64,000 bases of DNA from Methanospirillum lacunae (GTDB lineage: Archaea; Halobacteriota; Methanomicrobia; Methanomicrobiales; Methanospirillaceae), in NCBI RefSeq assembly GCF_046195335.1, contig NZ_CP176093.1, one strand, 5' to 3'. A model generated the notes under the pieces. It saw only the letters and a list, made by a program, of their open reading frames with translations, ran no database searches and was not told the DNA's origin. Position numbers and translations under genes: made by a program. Shown in pieces: positions 50,730-59,769 of the stretch; position 1 is the stretch's first letter; each line of letters opens with the position of its first letter.

Positions 50730-52169
50730 TTACTCCTTGCCAAAGAACGTTCTCATGAAGGGATACATCTCCATGATCTGTTCACTTGCTATCTGTTCGT
50801 ACAGTCGGTAGGTGATACTCACCGTCAACAGCAGACCGGTACCGGAGACCGAACCGATCACACCGAAGAGGTTTGCAACAACAGACATAAGCCCGATAAA
50901 CACTCCACCGATCACAGTGACACGGGGAATGTACCGGTCGAGAACCTTCTCAAGGATTGCCGGGTTGCGCCGGTATCCCGGGATGGACATGCCTGAGTTC
51001 TGAATCTGCCGTGCAACTGCTTTTGAGTCAAGACCCGCCGTCTTCACCCAGAAGAGTGCGAAGATTGCACCACCGACGATCATCACAACCGAGTCAATTC
51101 CCAGTCTGATGAGAACTTCCCATGGGGGATGAGTGCCAACATAATTAGGCATCCACCACATCCAGTCAGTCGGGTGATTGATCGGAGCAAGGAACCACAT
51201 CAGGCCATTGACCGGAGACTGTCCCTGGAATTCACCAAGGAAGGTAATCCCGATATTATTCAGGAAGAGACCAATCATCTGGAAGTTTGCCTGAAGAACA
51301 CGGACGAGAATCATCGGGAGCACACTGGCGTAGATCAGCTTGACAGGGAACCGTGCTCTGGCACCTCTTACCTGGGTGTGTGCAAGTGGAATTTCAACCC
51401 GGGTTGATTCCACATACACGATCAGGAGGAAGATACCGATAGTACAAATGAACGCGATCAGGTCAGCACCGAAATATTGGATGAAATTCGCACCATCAAG
51501 GACGACTGCAAATAACCGAGGGAAAAATCCGGTAGGATAAGCATCAGTAACTGCAGTCCATCCTAAAAATCCATTTACGAGTGCCTGGGAAATACCTGCA
51601 ATGATGAAGAGACCAACACCGGAGCCGATACCCCATTTGGTCACTACCTCATCCATCATGAATACCAACACGCCACCAAGGCATATCTGCAGGAAGATGA
51701 TGAATGCTAGTATTGATGAATTACCACCAAAGAGTGCGAGTGCAACAGCCGGATCAGGCTTTAAGAATCCACCCACAATCATTGGTGCTCCTTCAACAGC
51801 AATCATCACAAAGATCATGAGTTTCTGCAGTCCCATGTACTGGATCTGCCCTTTTATCTCACTGGTATCTATGTGGATGATGTCTGCTCCTTTGAGGAGC
51901 TGAAGAACAATCGAAGCAGTAACGATTGGTCCGATTCCGAGATGAACGATTGAACCACTTGCTCCGGCTAGCAGAGCACGGTAATACTCGAACATATCCT
52001 GGGAGGACGCAGCAAGACCAAACACAGGAATGTTGGTCAGTATAAAGTACACTAATAATATGCCAGCCGTCCATGCCAGTTTGTTCTTGAAATGAACGTG
52101 ACCTTCAGGAGCTTTAACTGCTGGCATCATAGCCAGAAGAGGCTCCATCCGGTCTAGAATCTCACCCAT
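50730..52169 (-). CDS. secY: Preprotein translocase subunit SecY
   Basis: This 479-residue membrane channel has ten helices. The N-terminal LAWTAGILLVYFILTNIPVF and the plug region (SSQDMFEYYRALLAGASGSI), IGPIVTASIVLQLLKGADII and the helix-5/6 loop VEIPLAHTQVRGARARFPVK are characteristic. It forms the Sec61/SecYEG protein-conducting pore. It ends the ribosomal-protein part of the operon, 22 bp after rpl15. Confidence 0.96.
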   Translation of the reverse strand: MGEILDRMEPLLAMMPAVKAPEGHVHFKNKLAWTAGILLVYFILTNIPVFGLAASSQDMFEYYRALLAGASGSIVHLGIGPIVTASIVLQLLKGADIIHIDTSEIKGQIQYMGLQKLMIFVMIAVEGAPMIVGGFLKPDPAVALALFGGNSSILAFIIFLQICLGGVLVFMMDEVVTKWGIGSGVGLFIIAGISQALVNGFLGWTAVTDAYPTGFFPRLFAVVLDGANFIQYFGADLIAFICTIGIFLLIVYVESTRVEIPLAHTQVRGARARFPVKLIYASVLPMILVRVLQANFQMIGLFLNNIGITFLGEFQGQSPVNGLMWFLAPINHPTDWMWWMPNYVGTHPPWEVLIRLGIDSVVMIVGGAIFALFWVKTAGLDSKAVARQIQNSGMSIPGYRRNPAILEKVLDRYIPRVTVIGGVFIGLMSVVANLFGVIGSVSGTGLLLTVSITYRLYEQIASEQIMEMYPFMRTFFGKE

Positions 52170-52191
52170 TATTTTCCCCCAAAAAAGAGGT

Positions 52192-52623
52192 TCAGGAGGT
52201 CATCGCATGACCGCCTTTCGCCTCAATCTTGGCGATCGCCTGCTGGGAGAACGCCGCGGCCGTGATTTTCATCTTGTGGCTGACCTTTCCGCCACCAAGA
52301 ACCTTCTCAACACCAAGGACTGCTGCATCGAAGACAACGGTGTCGCCTTCTTCCTGTGCTGCACCTGTTCTGACAAGAATTGGTATGATCTGATCGATCT
52401 CACCAATGTCCAGAACATCCCCGGTGATAGAGGCTTCATGGTAGTGTTTGAATCCGCACTTACCAAAAACCGGACCTCTTACGAGGTAGGCCTTGACAAA
52501 GTGGTGTGCATTGACACCAGCATTGCCTCTGCCTCCGCGGTTTCCTGCTCCACGACGATTCTTATGGGTCCCACCACCACAGGTGCGTGAGCCACGGTAC
52601 TTGGATCGCTTATTGACTGGCAT
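52192..52623 (-). CDS. rpl15p: 50S ribosomal protein L15 (uL15)
   Basis: This 143-residue protein with Gly/Arg-rich N-terminal MPVNKRSKYRGSRTCGGGTH and GNRGGRGNAGV matches archaeal L15, whose N-terminal extension threads through the large-subunit RNA. The C-terminal FSQQAIAKIEAKGGHAM is typical. It lies 4 bp after rpl30. Confidence 0.95.
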   Translation of the reverse strand: MPVNKRSKYRGSRTCGGGTHKNRRGAGNRGGRGNAGVNAHHFVKAYLVRGPVFGKCGFKHYHEASITGDVLDIGEIDQIIPILVRTGAAQEEGDTVVFDAAVLGVEKVLGGGKVSHKMKITAAAFSQQAIAKIEAKGGHAMTS

Positions 52624-52627
52624 CTGC

Positions 52628-53089
52628 TCACCTCATCTTGTAGAGGAGATCGTTAATATTCTCCCCGTGGTACCCGAGTGAACCGCCCTGCTGGTAGGTC
52701 CTCTTGGTGGTCTTATACCCCTTACGTGGCGGGTGGAGTCGCAGAACCGGCTTGAGTCCGGGAACATCTGCCAGCCGTGCCTCCCCTGATGAGAGTGCTT
52801 TTGCAAACTCGGAGATTCCCGCATACTGGGAGTTCTCTTTGATGTATTCATCAGACAGATGAGCATCACCAGTGAGACGTCCACGGGTTCTCAGAAGTTC
52901 TTCAACCGTACAGGCATCAACTTCACCATATGCAACAAAGTCCTTGACTTTGCGAATCATTCCGACATAAGCCGGAGTGTCAGGGATGATGACACAGTGG
53001 TTGATGTGATGAAGGCGGAGCATCTTCAGGGTGTCCTTGATCTCCCGGCGGGTCTTAACCGTTCCGCGGACCTGAACAACAGCATACAT
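52628..53089 (-). CDS. rpl30p: 50S ribosomal protein L30 (uL30)
   Basis: This 153-residue archaeal-length L30 (bacterial form ~60) begins MYAVVQVRGTVKTRREIKDT, LKMLRLHHINHCVIIPDTP. The C-terminal extension HPPRKGYKTTKRTYQQGGSL is the archaeal/eukaryotic L7-type tail. The start overlaps the rps5 stop by 1 bp. Confidence 0.95.
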   Translation of the reverse strand: MYAVVQVRGTVKTRREIKDTLKMLRLHHINHCVIIPDTPAYVGMIRKVKDFVAYGEVDACTVEELLRTRGRLTGDAHLSDEYIKENSQYAGISEFAKALSSGEARLADVPGLKPVLRLHPPRKGYKTTKRTYQQGGSLGYHGENINDLLYKMR

Positions 53090-53706
53090 TACTCCTTTCC
53101 TCCCAGCCTGATCATGTTGGTAGCTTTCAGAGCGTTGAAGGTTGCCTTTGCATAGTTGATGGTAGTCCGGGTCTGACCCTGGGTCTGTGCCCAGACATCA
53201 CGAATACCGGCAAGGTCAAGCACCTTTTTACCAATGTCTCCGGTAACAAGGCCAATTCCCTGTGGAGCAGGCTTGAGTGTGACTTTGACACTGCCTGCAA
53301 CACCAGTAACCTGCATGGGGATTGAATGTGGATGGACACATCCGCATTCCCATGAACCACAGCCACGTTTTACCTTTATTACATGTGTCTTGGCATTTAC
53401 GATCGCTTTCTTGATCGCGTCTCCCACCTGGGAGTCCTTGCCCTGTCCAAAGCCGATGTATCCGTCGTGGTTTCCAACGACGACTACAGCCCTGAACTTG
53501 ACACGACGACCGGAGTCGGTCATCCTCTGTACCATGTTGATGTCGAGCACCTCATCCACGAGGTCAGGGAGGAATGCATCAACGATCTCAGGTTCTTTGA
53601 TGGGTTTCCCACTGGCGAGCGCCTCGTCAATGCTCTTTATCTCACCGGACTGGACCATGCGTCCAAGACCGGTCAGGGGTACCCATTCTGTCTTCTCGTA
53701 TGCCAT
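53089..53706 (-). CDS. rps5p: 30S ribosomal protein S5 (uS5)
   Basis: This 205-residue protein has the S5 double-stranded RNA-binding motif (VKFRAVVVVGNHDGYIGFGQ, KAIVNAKTHVIKVKRG) and the C-terminal AGIRDVWAQTQGQTRTTINY. The length fits archaeal S5. It follows rpl18 after 1 bp. Confidence 0.96.
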   Translation of the reverse strand: MAYEKTEWVPLTGLGRMVQSGEIKSIDEALASGKPIKEPEIVDAFLPDLVDEVLDINMVQRMTDSGRRVKFRAVVVVGNHDGYIGFGQGKDSQVGDAIKKAIVNAKTHVIKVKRGCGSWECGCVHPHSIPMQVTGVAGSVKVTLKPAPQGIGLVTGDIGKKVLDLAGIRDVWAQTQGQTRTTINYAKATFNALKATNMIRLGGKE

Positions 53707-53707
53707 C

Positions 53708-54235
53708 TCAGTTCAGCTCCCCCATGATTGCATCCCGAGTTGCTGCCACATTGGCAGGCAGGACTCCTGCACGGTCGGGGGCGTATGCTGCGATATGTTC
53801 TCCGTTACACCGCTCATCAGAGGGAAGTATTTCCTCAGAATGCGGAATGTCAAGACCTGCTTCTGCTGCACCCTTCAGTGCTGCAAATACACGTGCTCCC
53901 GGACTTGCCCGGTGAAGGCCAATGTCGAGGATTGCAGCATCTTTGCCTGCATTGAGTGACCGAACTGCAAACAGAATTCCAGTCAGGTACGCTGCAGGGG
54001 TGTTGCATAATGAACCCTTATATCCGAATTTACGGAGATCTGCAGAGTTTGCAGTGACATGAGTCCGGTCACCTTCAAGGTGGGCAGTCACCATCTGACA
54101 GATGATGTGTTTGTTGGTCTTTCTGACTACCATCCGGGGACGGACTGATACAACCAGTTTATGCCTGGCATGGTAGTCGGTTCTTCCTTCACGCCTGCGG
54201 CGGAAGGAGACAAAGTATCGTGGACCTGTTGCCAT
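53708..54235 (-). CDS. rpl18p: 50S ribosomal protein L18 (uL18)
   Basis: This 175-residue 5S rRNA-binding protein starts MATGPRYFVSFRRRREGRTD, YHARHKLVVSVRPRMVVRKT; GYKGSLCNTPAAYLTGILFA and DIGLHRASPGARVFAALKGA follow. The start overlaps the rpl19e stop by 1 bp. Confidence 0.95.
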   Translation of the reverse strand: MATGPRYFVSFRRRREGRTDYHARHKLVVSVRPRMVVRKTNKHIICQMVTAHLEGDRTHVTANSADLRKFGYKGSLCNTPAAYLTGILFAVRSLNAGKDAAILDIGLHRASPGARVFAALKGAAEAGLDIPHSEEILPSDERCNGEHIAAYAPDRAGVLPANVAATRDAIMGELN

Positions 54236-54681
54236 TACTGTGCCCTCCCAATCTCAATCTGGGCTTTCAGGTGTGCTACAGTCCTGAACTGACCACCAGC
54301 AGCACGCCGATAGAACCGGCGGTACACGGAACGCTCAATCTCACCAGATTCACGCAGGTCACGGAGTACCTTCCGCTGGGCACGGATACGCGAAACCCAG
54401 CGTTCCTTGCTGACGGTACGCGAGCCGATTGCACCCTTTCTGCGGCCGGGACCCTTGCGGTGTCCATAACTCCGCTTTGTCATCATGACACGTGCCCGTC
54501 CACGGGAATTACCCACCTTCTGGTGGGCAGCAATTGCTCCCTCCGTGATCAGGTTTCTGATGTCTTCACGAGAGATAGCCCGCTGCACGTCGTCGATCTT
54601 TTCAGGATCGAACCAAACGCGGTTGAGACCGCATTTGAGGACTTTGGCAGCCAGGCGTCTCTGACCAGAAATCTGACTCAT
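54235..54681 (-). CDS. rpl19e: 50S ribosomal protein L19e (eL19)
   Basis: This 148-residue basic protein (MSQISGQRRLAAKVLKCGLN, RVWFDPEKIDDVQRAISRED, GHRKGPGRRKGAIGSRT) is specific to archaea and eukaryotes. It lies directly after rpl32e (stop/start contact). Confidence 0.95.
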   Translation of the reverse strand: MSQISGQRRLAAKVLKCGLNRVWFDPEKIDDVQRAISREDIRNLITEGAIAAHQKVGNSRGRARVMMTKRSYGHRKGPGRRKGAIGSRTVSKERWVSRIRAQRKVLRDLRESGEIERSVYRRFYRRAAGGQFRTVAHLKAQIEIGRAQ

Positions 54682-55128
54682 TTATTCTTCCTCCTCGCTT
54701 GCATCAGTCTTGGAGACTTTTGATGCAGATTTTCCTGCTGCTGCAGGTTTGGTTGCATCCTTCCAGTTAAGGACGCGGATTTTTGCTTCTGCGGCCTTGT
54801 TCTGAATGATCTCACGCTTCTTACGACCGACAGTTGCACCAATACGGATTGCCTGTGTTGCAGCGTTGAGTCCTTCCATCTCTTTCAGATTGCAGACCCT
54901 GACTTCCCGAAGACCGCATGGATGCATTCCACGGACTGCAAGAGGACTGCCGTACCCTGGATCCGGGTGTGGACCCTTGGCCTTACGGAGTTTACGCTGT
55001 TTGCTGTGCAGACCACGGGGTCTCCTCCAGGAGTCCTTGATGGTTACCTTCTTATCAACGCCCTCACGTTTAAACCGGGCTTCTTTTGCCTTTCTTACAC
55101 GCAGGAGACGTCTGATTTCTGATACCAT
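54682..55128 (-). CDS. rpl32e: 50S ribosomal protein L32e (eL32)
   Basis: This 148-residue protein has an N-terminal helical lead (MVSEIRRLLRVRKAKEARFK) and the L32e core SWRRPRGLHSKQRKLRKAKG, GYGSPLAVRGMHPCGLREVR. The end KTDASEEEE is acidic. It belongs to archaea/eukaryotes only. The start overlaps the rpl6 stop by 1 bp. Confidence 0.95.
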   Translation of the reverse strand: MVSEIRRLLRVRKAKEARFKREGVDKKVTIKDSWRRPRGLHSKQRKLRKAKGPHPDPGYGSPLAVRGMHPCGLREVRVCNLKEMEGLNAATQAIRIGATVGRKKREIIQNKAAEAKIRVLNWKDATKPAAAGKSASKVSKTDASEEEE

Positions 55129-55658
55129 TACTGTTCACCCCTGGCAACAATGTAAATCCCGTCCTGGAATACACGGGGATCGCGATCCCGGATTCGGGTT
55201 GCCTTCTCGATATTTGAAGCGGTTGAACCAACCAGTTCCTTGTCAATACCGGTCACAGTTACCTCGTCGGTTCCGAGTTTTACTGATGTTCCCGGAAGAA
55301 CACGGGCATACCGTGGATATTTCTCGCCAAGGAAGTTGAAGATCTCAAGTTTTTCGCCCTGCATCTTCAGCTGGATTGGGAAGTGACTGTACACAACCTT
55401 GAGGCTGTACTGGTAACCTGAGGTTACACCAGTGCACATATTCTTACAATGTGAAGCAAGGGTTCCTACCATTGCCACAACTTGCTTCTTTGCAGATTCG
55501 GTTGTAAAGACAGCGTGACCGTCTTCAATGACGATATTGATTGCCGGATGCCACATGTCTCGCTGGAGTTCGCCTTTGGGCCCTTTTACCTTCAGAACGG
55601 AGTCAACCATGGTAACGGTGACACCTTCTGGAATGGATACAGTTCTTTGAGCTGACAT
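55128..55658 (-). CDS. rpl6p: 50S ribosomal protein L6 (uL6)
   Basis: This 176-residue protein has two similar alpha/beta halves (SIPEGVTVTMVDSVLKVKGP, GPKGELQRDM; HFPIQLKMQGEKLEIFNFLG). The start is set at ATG 55658 because GGGTGG just upstream is its ribosome-binding site; GTG 55667 would overlap that site. It lies 11 bp after rps8. Confidence 0.95.
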   Translation of the reverse strand: MSAQRTVSIPEGVTVTMVDSVLKVKGPKGELQRDMWHPAINIVIEDGHAVFTTESAKKQVVAMVGTLASHCKNMCTGVTSGYQYSLKVVYSHFPIQLKMQGEKLEIFNFLGEKYPRYARVLPGTSVKLGTDEVTVTGIDKELVGSTASNIEKATRIRDRDPRVFQDGIYIVARGEQ

Positions 55659-55669
55659 CTGTTCCACCC

Positions 55670-56062
55670 TTAGTATACGTACCCCAGCAATTCGCCGCCG
55701 ATTCCAAGCTGACGTGCTTCATGATGAGGCATTACACCTTTTGAAGTAGAGATCAGCAACATACCGATGCTCTTGGATGGGAGGTACTGCTGTTCCCAGC
55801 TTTCCATGTCAGCCAGCTTTACCGAGAACCGGGGGGAGATGGCACCACACTTGTTGATCATACCAGACATGGTTACCTTAAACTGGCCACCACGGCCGTC
55901 TTCAACAAGGGTATACTCCCTGATGTAACCGGCTTCTTTCATAACGCGGAGCATCTCACCGATCAATGCAGCTGCAGGCTGGACGATGCATTCTGCCCGT
56001 CCGGTATCTGCTGCATTCTTGAGCGTGCATAACGCATCCGCAACCGTATTCAGTCTTGCCAT
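55670..56062 (-). CDS. rps8p: 30S ribosomal protein S8 (uS8)
   Basis: This 130-residue protein (MARLNTVADALCTLKNAADT, then AGYIREYTLVEDGRGGQFKV and the C-terminal STSKGVMPHHEARQLGIGGE) binds central-domain 16S rRNA. GAGGAG precedes its ATG. It follows rps14. Confidence 0.96.
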   Translation of the reverse strand: MARLNTVADALCTLKNAADTGRAECIVQPAAALIGEMLRVMKEAGYIREYTLVEDGRGGQFKVTMSGMINKCGAISPRFSVKLADMESWEQQYLPSKSIGMLLISTSKGVMPHHEARQLGIGGELLGYVY

Positions 56063-56073
56063 TACTCTCCTCC

Positions 56074-56241
56074 TCAGTTCAGTTTCTTAAAGCCCAGCTT
56101 GCTGGCCCATTCTCTGAAGCACTGTCTGCAGAAGTATATACTGTATCTGCGGACAAGTCCCTGCTTGCGTCCGCAAAGCTTACACTCATGTGCTCCGCGT
56201 CCGAAAACTTTTGTCCTTTCTTTTCCAGCCTTCTCAGACAT
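56074..56241 (-). CDS. rps14p: 30S ribosomal protein S14 (uS14), zinc-binding type
   Basis: This short 55-residue gene reads MSEKAGKERTKVFGRGAHE, CKLCGRKQGLVRRYSIYFCR and QCFREWASKLGFKKLN. CKLC and CRQC form a C-x2-C...C-x2-C zinc ribbon, as in archaeal and eukaryotic S14/S29. Its ATG overlaps the L5 stop and its end is 11 bp before rps8. It lies in the universal position L5-S14-S8. Confidence 0.96.
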   Translation of the reverse strand: MSEKAGKERTKVFGRGAHECKLCGRKQGLVRRYSIYFCRQCFREWASKLGFKKLN

Positions 56242-56747
56242 TACTGAACCTCCACGCCATATTTTCCATTCAGGAAACCGACGGTGTCTTCATGGCTGAC
56301 CCGCTGCTTCAGCGGAAGTTTCTTGGTCTGAATATGTCTCCGGGCAATCCGGACACCATTGCGTTTAACGACAACGGTAACATCGAGACCAAAGATTCCA
56401 ATCTTTGGATCATAACTCTGACCCGGGTAATCGGTGTGTTCTTCGACACCAAAGGAGAAATTCCCCTGTTGGTCGACTGCCCGTGCTGACAGTTTGTTCC
56501 CGACAACTTTCAGAGAAGTGACCAGAAACTCTTCAGCTGTATTACCACGCAGAGTGGTTTTGCAGCTGAGGGGCTGCCCCTTTCTGAGACCAAATGCGGG
56601 AATTGTCTGTTTTGCAACTCCACGGACCGGTTTGTTTCCGGTGATCTCACTCAGGATCTTTTCTGCACTGACAAGACGGTCTCCTGCTTCTCCGACACCC
56701 ATGTGGACGACAATCTTGTCGATTGAAACCTCACGGTTTGGGTTCAT
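56241..56747 (-). CDS. rpl5p: 50S ribosomal protein L5 (uL5)
   Basis: This 168-residue 5S rRNA-binding protein (MNPNREVSIDKIVVHMGVGE, KILSEITGNKPVRGVAKQT, FGVEEHTDYPGQSYDPKIGI) lacks the longer bacterial N terminus, as archaeal forms do. The start overlaps the rps4e stop by 4 bp. Confidence 0.96.
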   Translation of the reverse strand: MNPNREVSIDKIVVHMGVGEAGDRLVSAEKILSEITGNKPVRGVAKQTIPAFGLRKGQPLSCKTTLRGNTAEEFLVTSLKVVGNKLSARAVDQQGNFSFGVEEHTDYPGQSYDPKIGIFGLDVTVVVKRNGVRIARRHIQTKKLPLKQRVSHEDTVGFLNGKYGVEVQ

Positions 56748-57469
56748 TCCTCAATCCCCCAGTTGTCGACTGCTGACTTCTCGCGACCAACAGTGACAAC
56801 ATACTCATCGATGGTCTCAAAAGACTCTCCGGTCCCTTCATCCTTGAGAAGTACACGGTTTGGAAGACTGCCGCTCACAATCACACGATCAGTAATCCGG
56901 GCGATGTTGCCGGAGTGCTTTCCTCCGATAACCATGACCATGCTTCCGGTCTGGTATGGGAAGTGATCGAGAATCTTGTTTAACTCACCATCTTTCAGGG
57001 AGAGAACGACTGAATCGCCGGTTTTGTAACTGTTGTCTGCGATGATGTTTGATCCGTCACGTAGATTCAGCTGAACCTTGCCACCCTTGATGATCGTCTT
57101 GTTGGTGATCTTGACAAGCCTTGATTGGGCAGCTTCTGCATCAATCTGGATGGTCTTGTGCCGGCCCTTTGCGTCACGAAGAATACGGTAATGTTTTCCG
57201 GTCTTCGGGATGGAGATGATATCAAAGATACCGATACCCATGTCTGCATGTCTACATGCACGGCCGTTCACCAGTATTTCACGCTGACGAAGAATCTGCT
57301 TGACTTCTTTCATATTCCGGGCTACCCCGATATGATCACGAAGCCAGACAGCGATCGGCAGTGCATTGGTGTTGTGCGGTCCCGGGGAGGGCTTCATGAC
57401 GAACTTTGTCGTCTTTCTTGCAATACCCCAGGAATTTGGTGCTACAACTCTCTTCAGGTGTTGTCCCAT
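56744..57469 (-). CDS. rps4e: 30S ribosomal protein S4e (eS4)
   Basis: This 241-residue protein starts MGQHLKRVVAPNSWGIARKT, with an S4-like RNA-binding region (HIGVARNMKEVKQILRQREI, LVNGRACRHADMGIG) and a KOW-type domain (VMVIGGKHSGNIARITDRVI). ATG 57469 has a good GGTGGTGA site; upstream frame to 57511 is rejected. It is archaea/eukaryote-specific. Confidence 0.95.
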   Translation of the reverse strand: MGQHLKRVVAPNSWGIARKTTKFVMKPSPGPHNTNALPIAVWLRDHIGVARNMKEVKQILRQREILVNGRACRHADMGIGIFDIISIPKTGKHYRILRDAKGRHKTIQIDAEAAQSRLVKITNKTIIKGGKVQLNLRDGSNIIADNSYKTGDSVVLSLKDGELNKILDHFPYQTGSMVMVIGGKHSGNIARITDRVIVSGSLPNRVLLKDEGTGESFETIDEYVVTVGREKSAVDNWGIEE

Positions 57470-57470
57470 C

Positions 57471-57833
57471 TTATTCACCACCCAGTTTCTGCTCGCGTCG
57501 CTTGTCCTCAAGATTCAGTTCAGTAACGATAACATTTGAGGGATCAATCGGACGTGGCACTTCAGTGCCATCTGCCTTCTTGACAGATACGCCATCTATG
57601 ACAATCTGGGATTTTTTGGTTATTACTGAGTCCACGGAGCCTGATGTCCCTGAATGATCACCACGGATGACCTTAACGGTGTCACCCTTGATAACACGGA
57701 CACTTCTCTGGTTGTACTTCTCACGCAGTTCCTTGGAAAGGGGAGCGTGCAGAAGGGATCCGCGCTCGTGGTGCGCGGCATTATACCGGGCTTTGCGCTG
57801 TTTTCTTGGTTGTTTACTTGCAATCCTTACCAT
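57471..57833 (-). CDS. rpl24p: 50S ribosomal protein L24 (uL24)
   Basis: This 120-residue protein starts MVRIASKQPRKQRKARYNAA, with HHERGSLLHAPLSKELREKY and the KOW motif VIKGDTVKVIRGDHSGTSGS. ATG 57833 is preferred over a GTG at 57842 that falls inside the rpl14 end. It is an early assembly protein. Confidence 0.95.
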   Translation of the reverse strand: MVRIASKQPRKQRKARYNAAHHERGSLLHAPLSKELREKYNQRSVRVIKGDTVKVIRGDHSGTSGSVDSVITKKSQIVIDGVSVKKADGTEVPRPIDPSNVIVTELNLEDKRREQKLGGE

Positions 57834-57842
57834 TCGCACCAC

Positions 57843-58241
57843 TCACACGATGATCGTGGCCATCGAACCAATACGTGGGTACCGGATCGCGACCTCACGA
57901 GCAACCGGACCCTTGATCTCGGTTCCACGTGGCTCATTCTTTTCGTCAACGACTACAACGGCATTATCCTCAAAACTGAGGCGAAGTCCGCTTGGGCGAC
58001 GAATTTCTTTCTTCTGGCGAATAACCACGGCACGCACGAGTTTCCTCCGCATGTCGGGTGTACCCTTCTTGACACTTACCGTGGCGATATCAGCAAGGCC
58101 GAGTTTCGGCTGCCTGCGTCTGACACCATGGTATCCAAAGACCGAGACAACCTGGACTAACCGTGCTCCGGTGTTGTCTGCACATGCCAGTCTGGTTCCG
58201 GTGCTTACTGAACGGGGGACCTTTATCCCTAGGCCCCTCAT
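57843..58241 (-). CDS. rpl14p: 50S ribosomal protein L14 (uL14)
   Basis: This 132-residue protein (MRGLGIKVPRSVSTGTRLAC, ADNTGARLVQVVSVFGYHGV, ending GPVAREVAIRYPRIGSMAT) is a beta-barrel at the subunit interface. The start overlaps the rps17 stop by 4 bp. Confidence 0.96.
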   Translation of the reverse strand: MRGLGIKVPRSVSTGTRLACADNTGARLVQVVSVFGYHGVRRRQPKLGLADIATVSVKKGTPDMRRKLVRAVVIRQKKEIRRPSGLRLSFEDNAVVVVDEKNEPRGTEIKGPVAREVAIRYPRIGSMATIIV

Positions 58242-58564
58242 GACTTGTTCACCTCAATAACCACAAAGGTCTTGGTCTTGGAGAGCGGCCTGCACTCGGC
58301 TATGCTCACAGTGTCTCCAACCCGTGCATGGAGGCATGGTGGGTTGTGTGCATGAATCTTTGAACTACGCTTCTCGTACCGCTGGTACTTCTTGACAAAG
58401 TGCAGGTAGTCCCTCCTGATCACTACCGACCCCGTCATCTTGTCGCTCACGACTTTGCCGGTGATCACCTGGCCGCGCACCGGCAAGGTGCCATGGAACG
58501 GGCAGTTTACGTCCGAACACTCTTTTTCCGGCGTAGGGACGTTAAATCCGATATTTCTTGCCAT
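58238..58564 (-). CDS. rps17p: 30S ribosomal protein S17 (uS17)
   Basis: This 108-residue archaeal form has an N-terminal extension (MARNIGFNVPTPEKECSDVN, CPFHGTLPVRGQ) followed by the OB-fold core GKVVSDKMTGSVVIRRDYLH and HNPPCLHARVGDTVSIAECR. Three Cys in the extension could bind zinc. It lies 9 bp after rnp1. Confidence 0.95.
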   Translation of the reverse strand: MARNIGFNVPTPEKECSDVNCPFHGTLPVRGQVITGKVVSDKMTGSVVIRRDYLHFVKKYQRYEKRSSKIHAHNPPCLHARVGDTVSIAECRPLSKTKTFVVIEVNKS

Positions 58565-58573
58565 TTTGAACCT

Positions 58574-58849
58574 TTATTTTCTGATTCGCATTGTTGTCCG
58601 TCTCTCTGGAGCCATCAGGAGTGCTGAGCCATCCAGATCAACGACTTTTCCCCCGGGAATACGGGTTCGAAGGGTGATACCCTTTTTTCCCACCATCTTC
58701 AGACCAGAAACAGTCTTAATCATGACCGTGTTTTTGGTCTCATCGATGATGATTCCGGTGATTCCCACAAGGGATGGGCTAGAGGCATGCACCACAGTGA
58801 CATCCAGTCCGATGAGTTCATGGAACAGGATGTTCTGCGGTGTAATCAT
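58574..58849 (-). CDS. rnp1: Ribonuclease P protein component 1 (Rpp29/Pop4)
   Basis: This 91-residue Sm-like RNA-binding protein (MITPQNILFHELIGLDVTVV, GITGIIIDETKNTVMIKTVS, GKVVDLDGSALLMAPERRT) belongs to archaeal RNase P, which trims tRNA 5' ends. It lies in its usual place between rpl29 and rps17. Confidence 0.93.
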   Translation of the reverse strand: MITPQNILFHELIGLDVTVVHASSPSLVGITGIIIDETKNTVMIKTVSGLKMVGKKGITLRTRIPGGKVVDLDGSALLMAPERRTTMRIRK

Positions 58850-59049
58850 GCCAGGGTTCTGCGGTTCTGTTCAGTCTTCATCCGGGCAATAGTCCGGCGA
58901 ATTTCACGGATCTGTCCTGGATTCTCAGGAGCACCACCGGCGCTGACTTTACCCCGGTACTGGATCAGTTCCATCTTGAGTTTGTCAACCTGTTCTACCA
59001 GTTCGACATCAGAGAGCTGACTAACATCACGTGCTCTGAAGATTGCCAT
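58846..59049 (-). CDS. rpl29p: 50S ribosomal protein L29 (uL29)
   Basis: This 67-residue two-helix protein (MAIFRARDVSQLSDVELVEQ, VDKLKMELIQYRGKVSAGGA, REIRRTIARMKTEQNRRTL) lies near the exit tunnel. The start overlaps the rps3 stop by 1 bp and its stop overlaps the rnp1 start by 4 bp. Confidence 0.95.
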   Translation of the reverse strand: MAIFRARDVSQLSDVELVEQVDKLKMELIQYRGKVSAGGAPENPGQIREIRRTIARMKTEQNRRTLA

Positions 59050-59765
59050 TAGAGGTCCTCCTCAACATCTGGCTCGTCAAGCATCTCTTCGAGTGGAACA
59101 TCCTCATCAACAACAGAGTCTGATGAGATCTTGGTCAGGTGAGGGGCAAGGGCTGCCTTCTTCTTCTCAATAACCGCAGTTACCTGGAAGTGGTCAGGAA
59201 GTTGTGCACCTGGCGGAATGATCCGTACCTGAACACCGATAACACCGAGCTTCTTGATTGCTACAGCGAATCCCTTCTCGACGATGGTGTTTACCGGATC
59301 TCCGGAGTGCTTGATGTATCCTTCAGTAAACTTCTGGACACGACCACGTGCTCCGGTGAGTTTTCCAGAGATGACAACCTCGCAACCAAGTGCTCCGGAC
59401 TCCATGATTCTGCGGATCGTGGATGATCCTGCTTTTCTGAAGTACCATCCGCGCTCAAGTGCACTGGCGAGCCGCTCTGCCATGATCTGTGCATTCAGGT
59501 TCGGGTTATCAACCTGTTGAACCTCAATCTGCGGAGATTCTACCCCGTAGACTGTTGCAAGGTCCTGGGTCAGGCTGCGAACAACCTTTCCACCTTTTCC
59601 AATGACGATACCCGGCTTCTCTGCAAAGATCGTCACCTGGGTGCCGAGGGGTGTCCGGATGAGATCCATACCACCGTATCCGGCACGCTTGAGCTCACGG
59701 GAGAGATGTTTCTCAACCCGGACCTTCCGTACGCCGTCTGCTACAAACTTACGTTCTACTGCCAT
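59049..59765 (-). CDS. rps3p: 30S ribosomal protein S3 (uS3)
   Basis: This 238-residue protein has the KH domain (KPGIVIGKGGKVVRSLTQDL) and the S3 C-terminal core (AQIMAERLASALERGWYFRK, GVIGVQVRIIPPGAQLPDHF). The tail is acidic (EEMLDEPDVEEDL). It lies 4 bp after rpl22. Confidence 0.96.
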   Translation of the reverse strand: MAVERKFVADGVRKVRVEKHLSRELKRAGYGGMDLIRTPLGTQVTIFAEKPGIVIGKGGKVVRSLTQDLATVYGVESPQIEVQQVDNPNLNAQIMAERLASALERGWYFRKAGSSTIRRIMESGALGCEVVISGKLTGARGRVQKFTEGYIKHSGDPVNTIVEKGFAVAIKKLGVIGVQVRIIPPGAQLPDHFQVTAVIEKKKAALAPHLTKISSDSVVDEDVPLEEMLDEPDVEEDL

Positions 59766-59769
59766 ACGT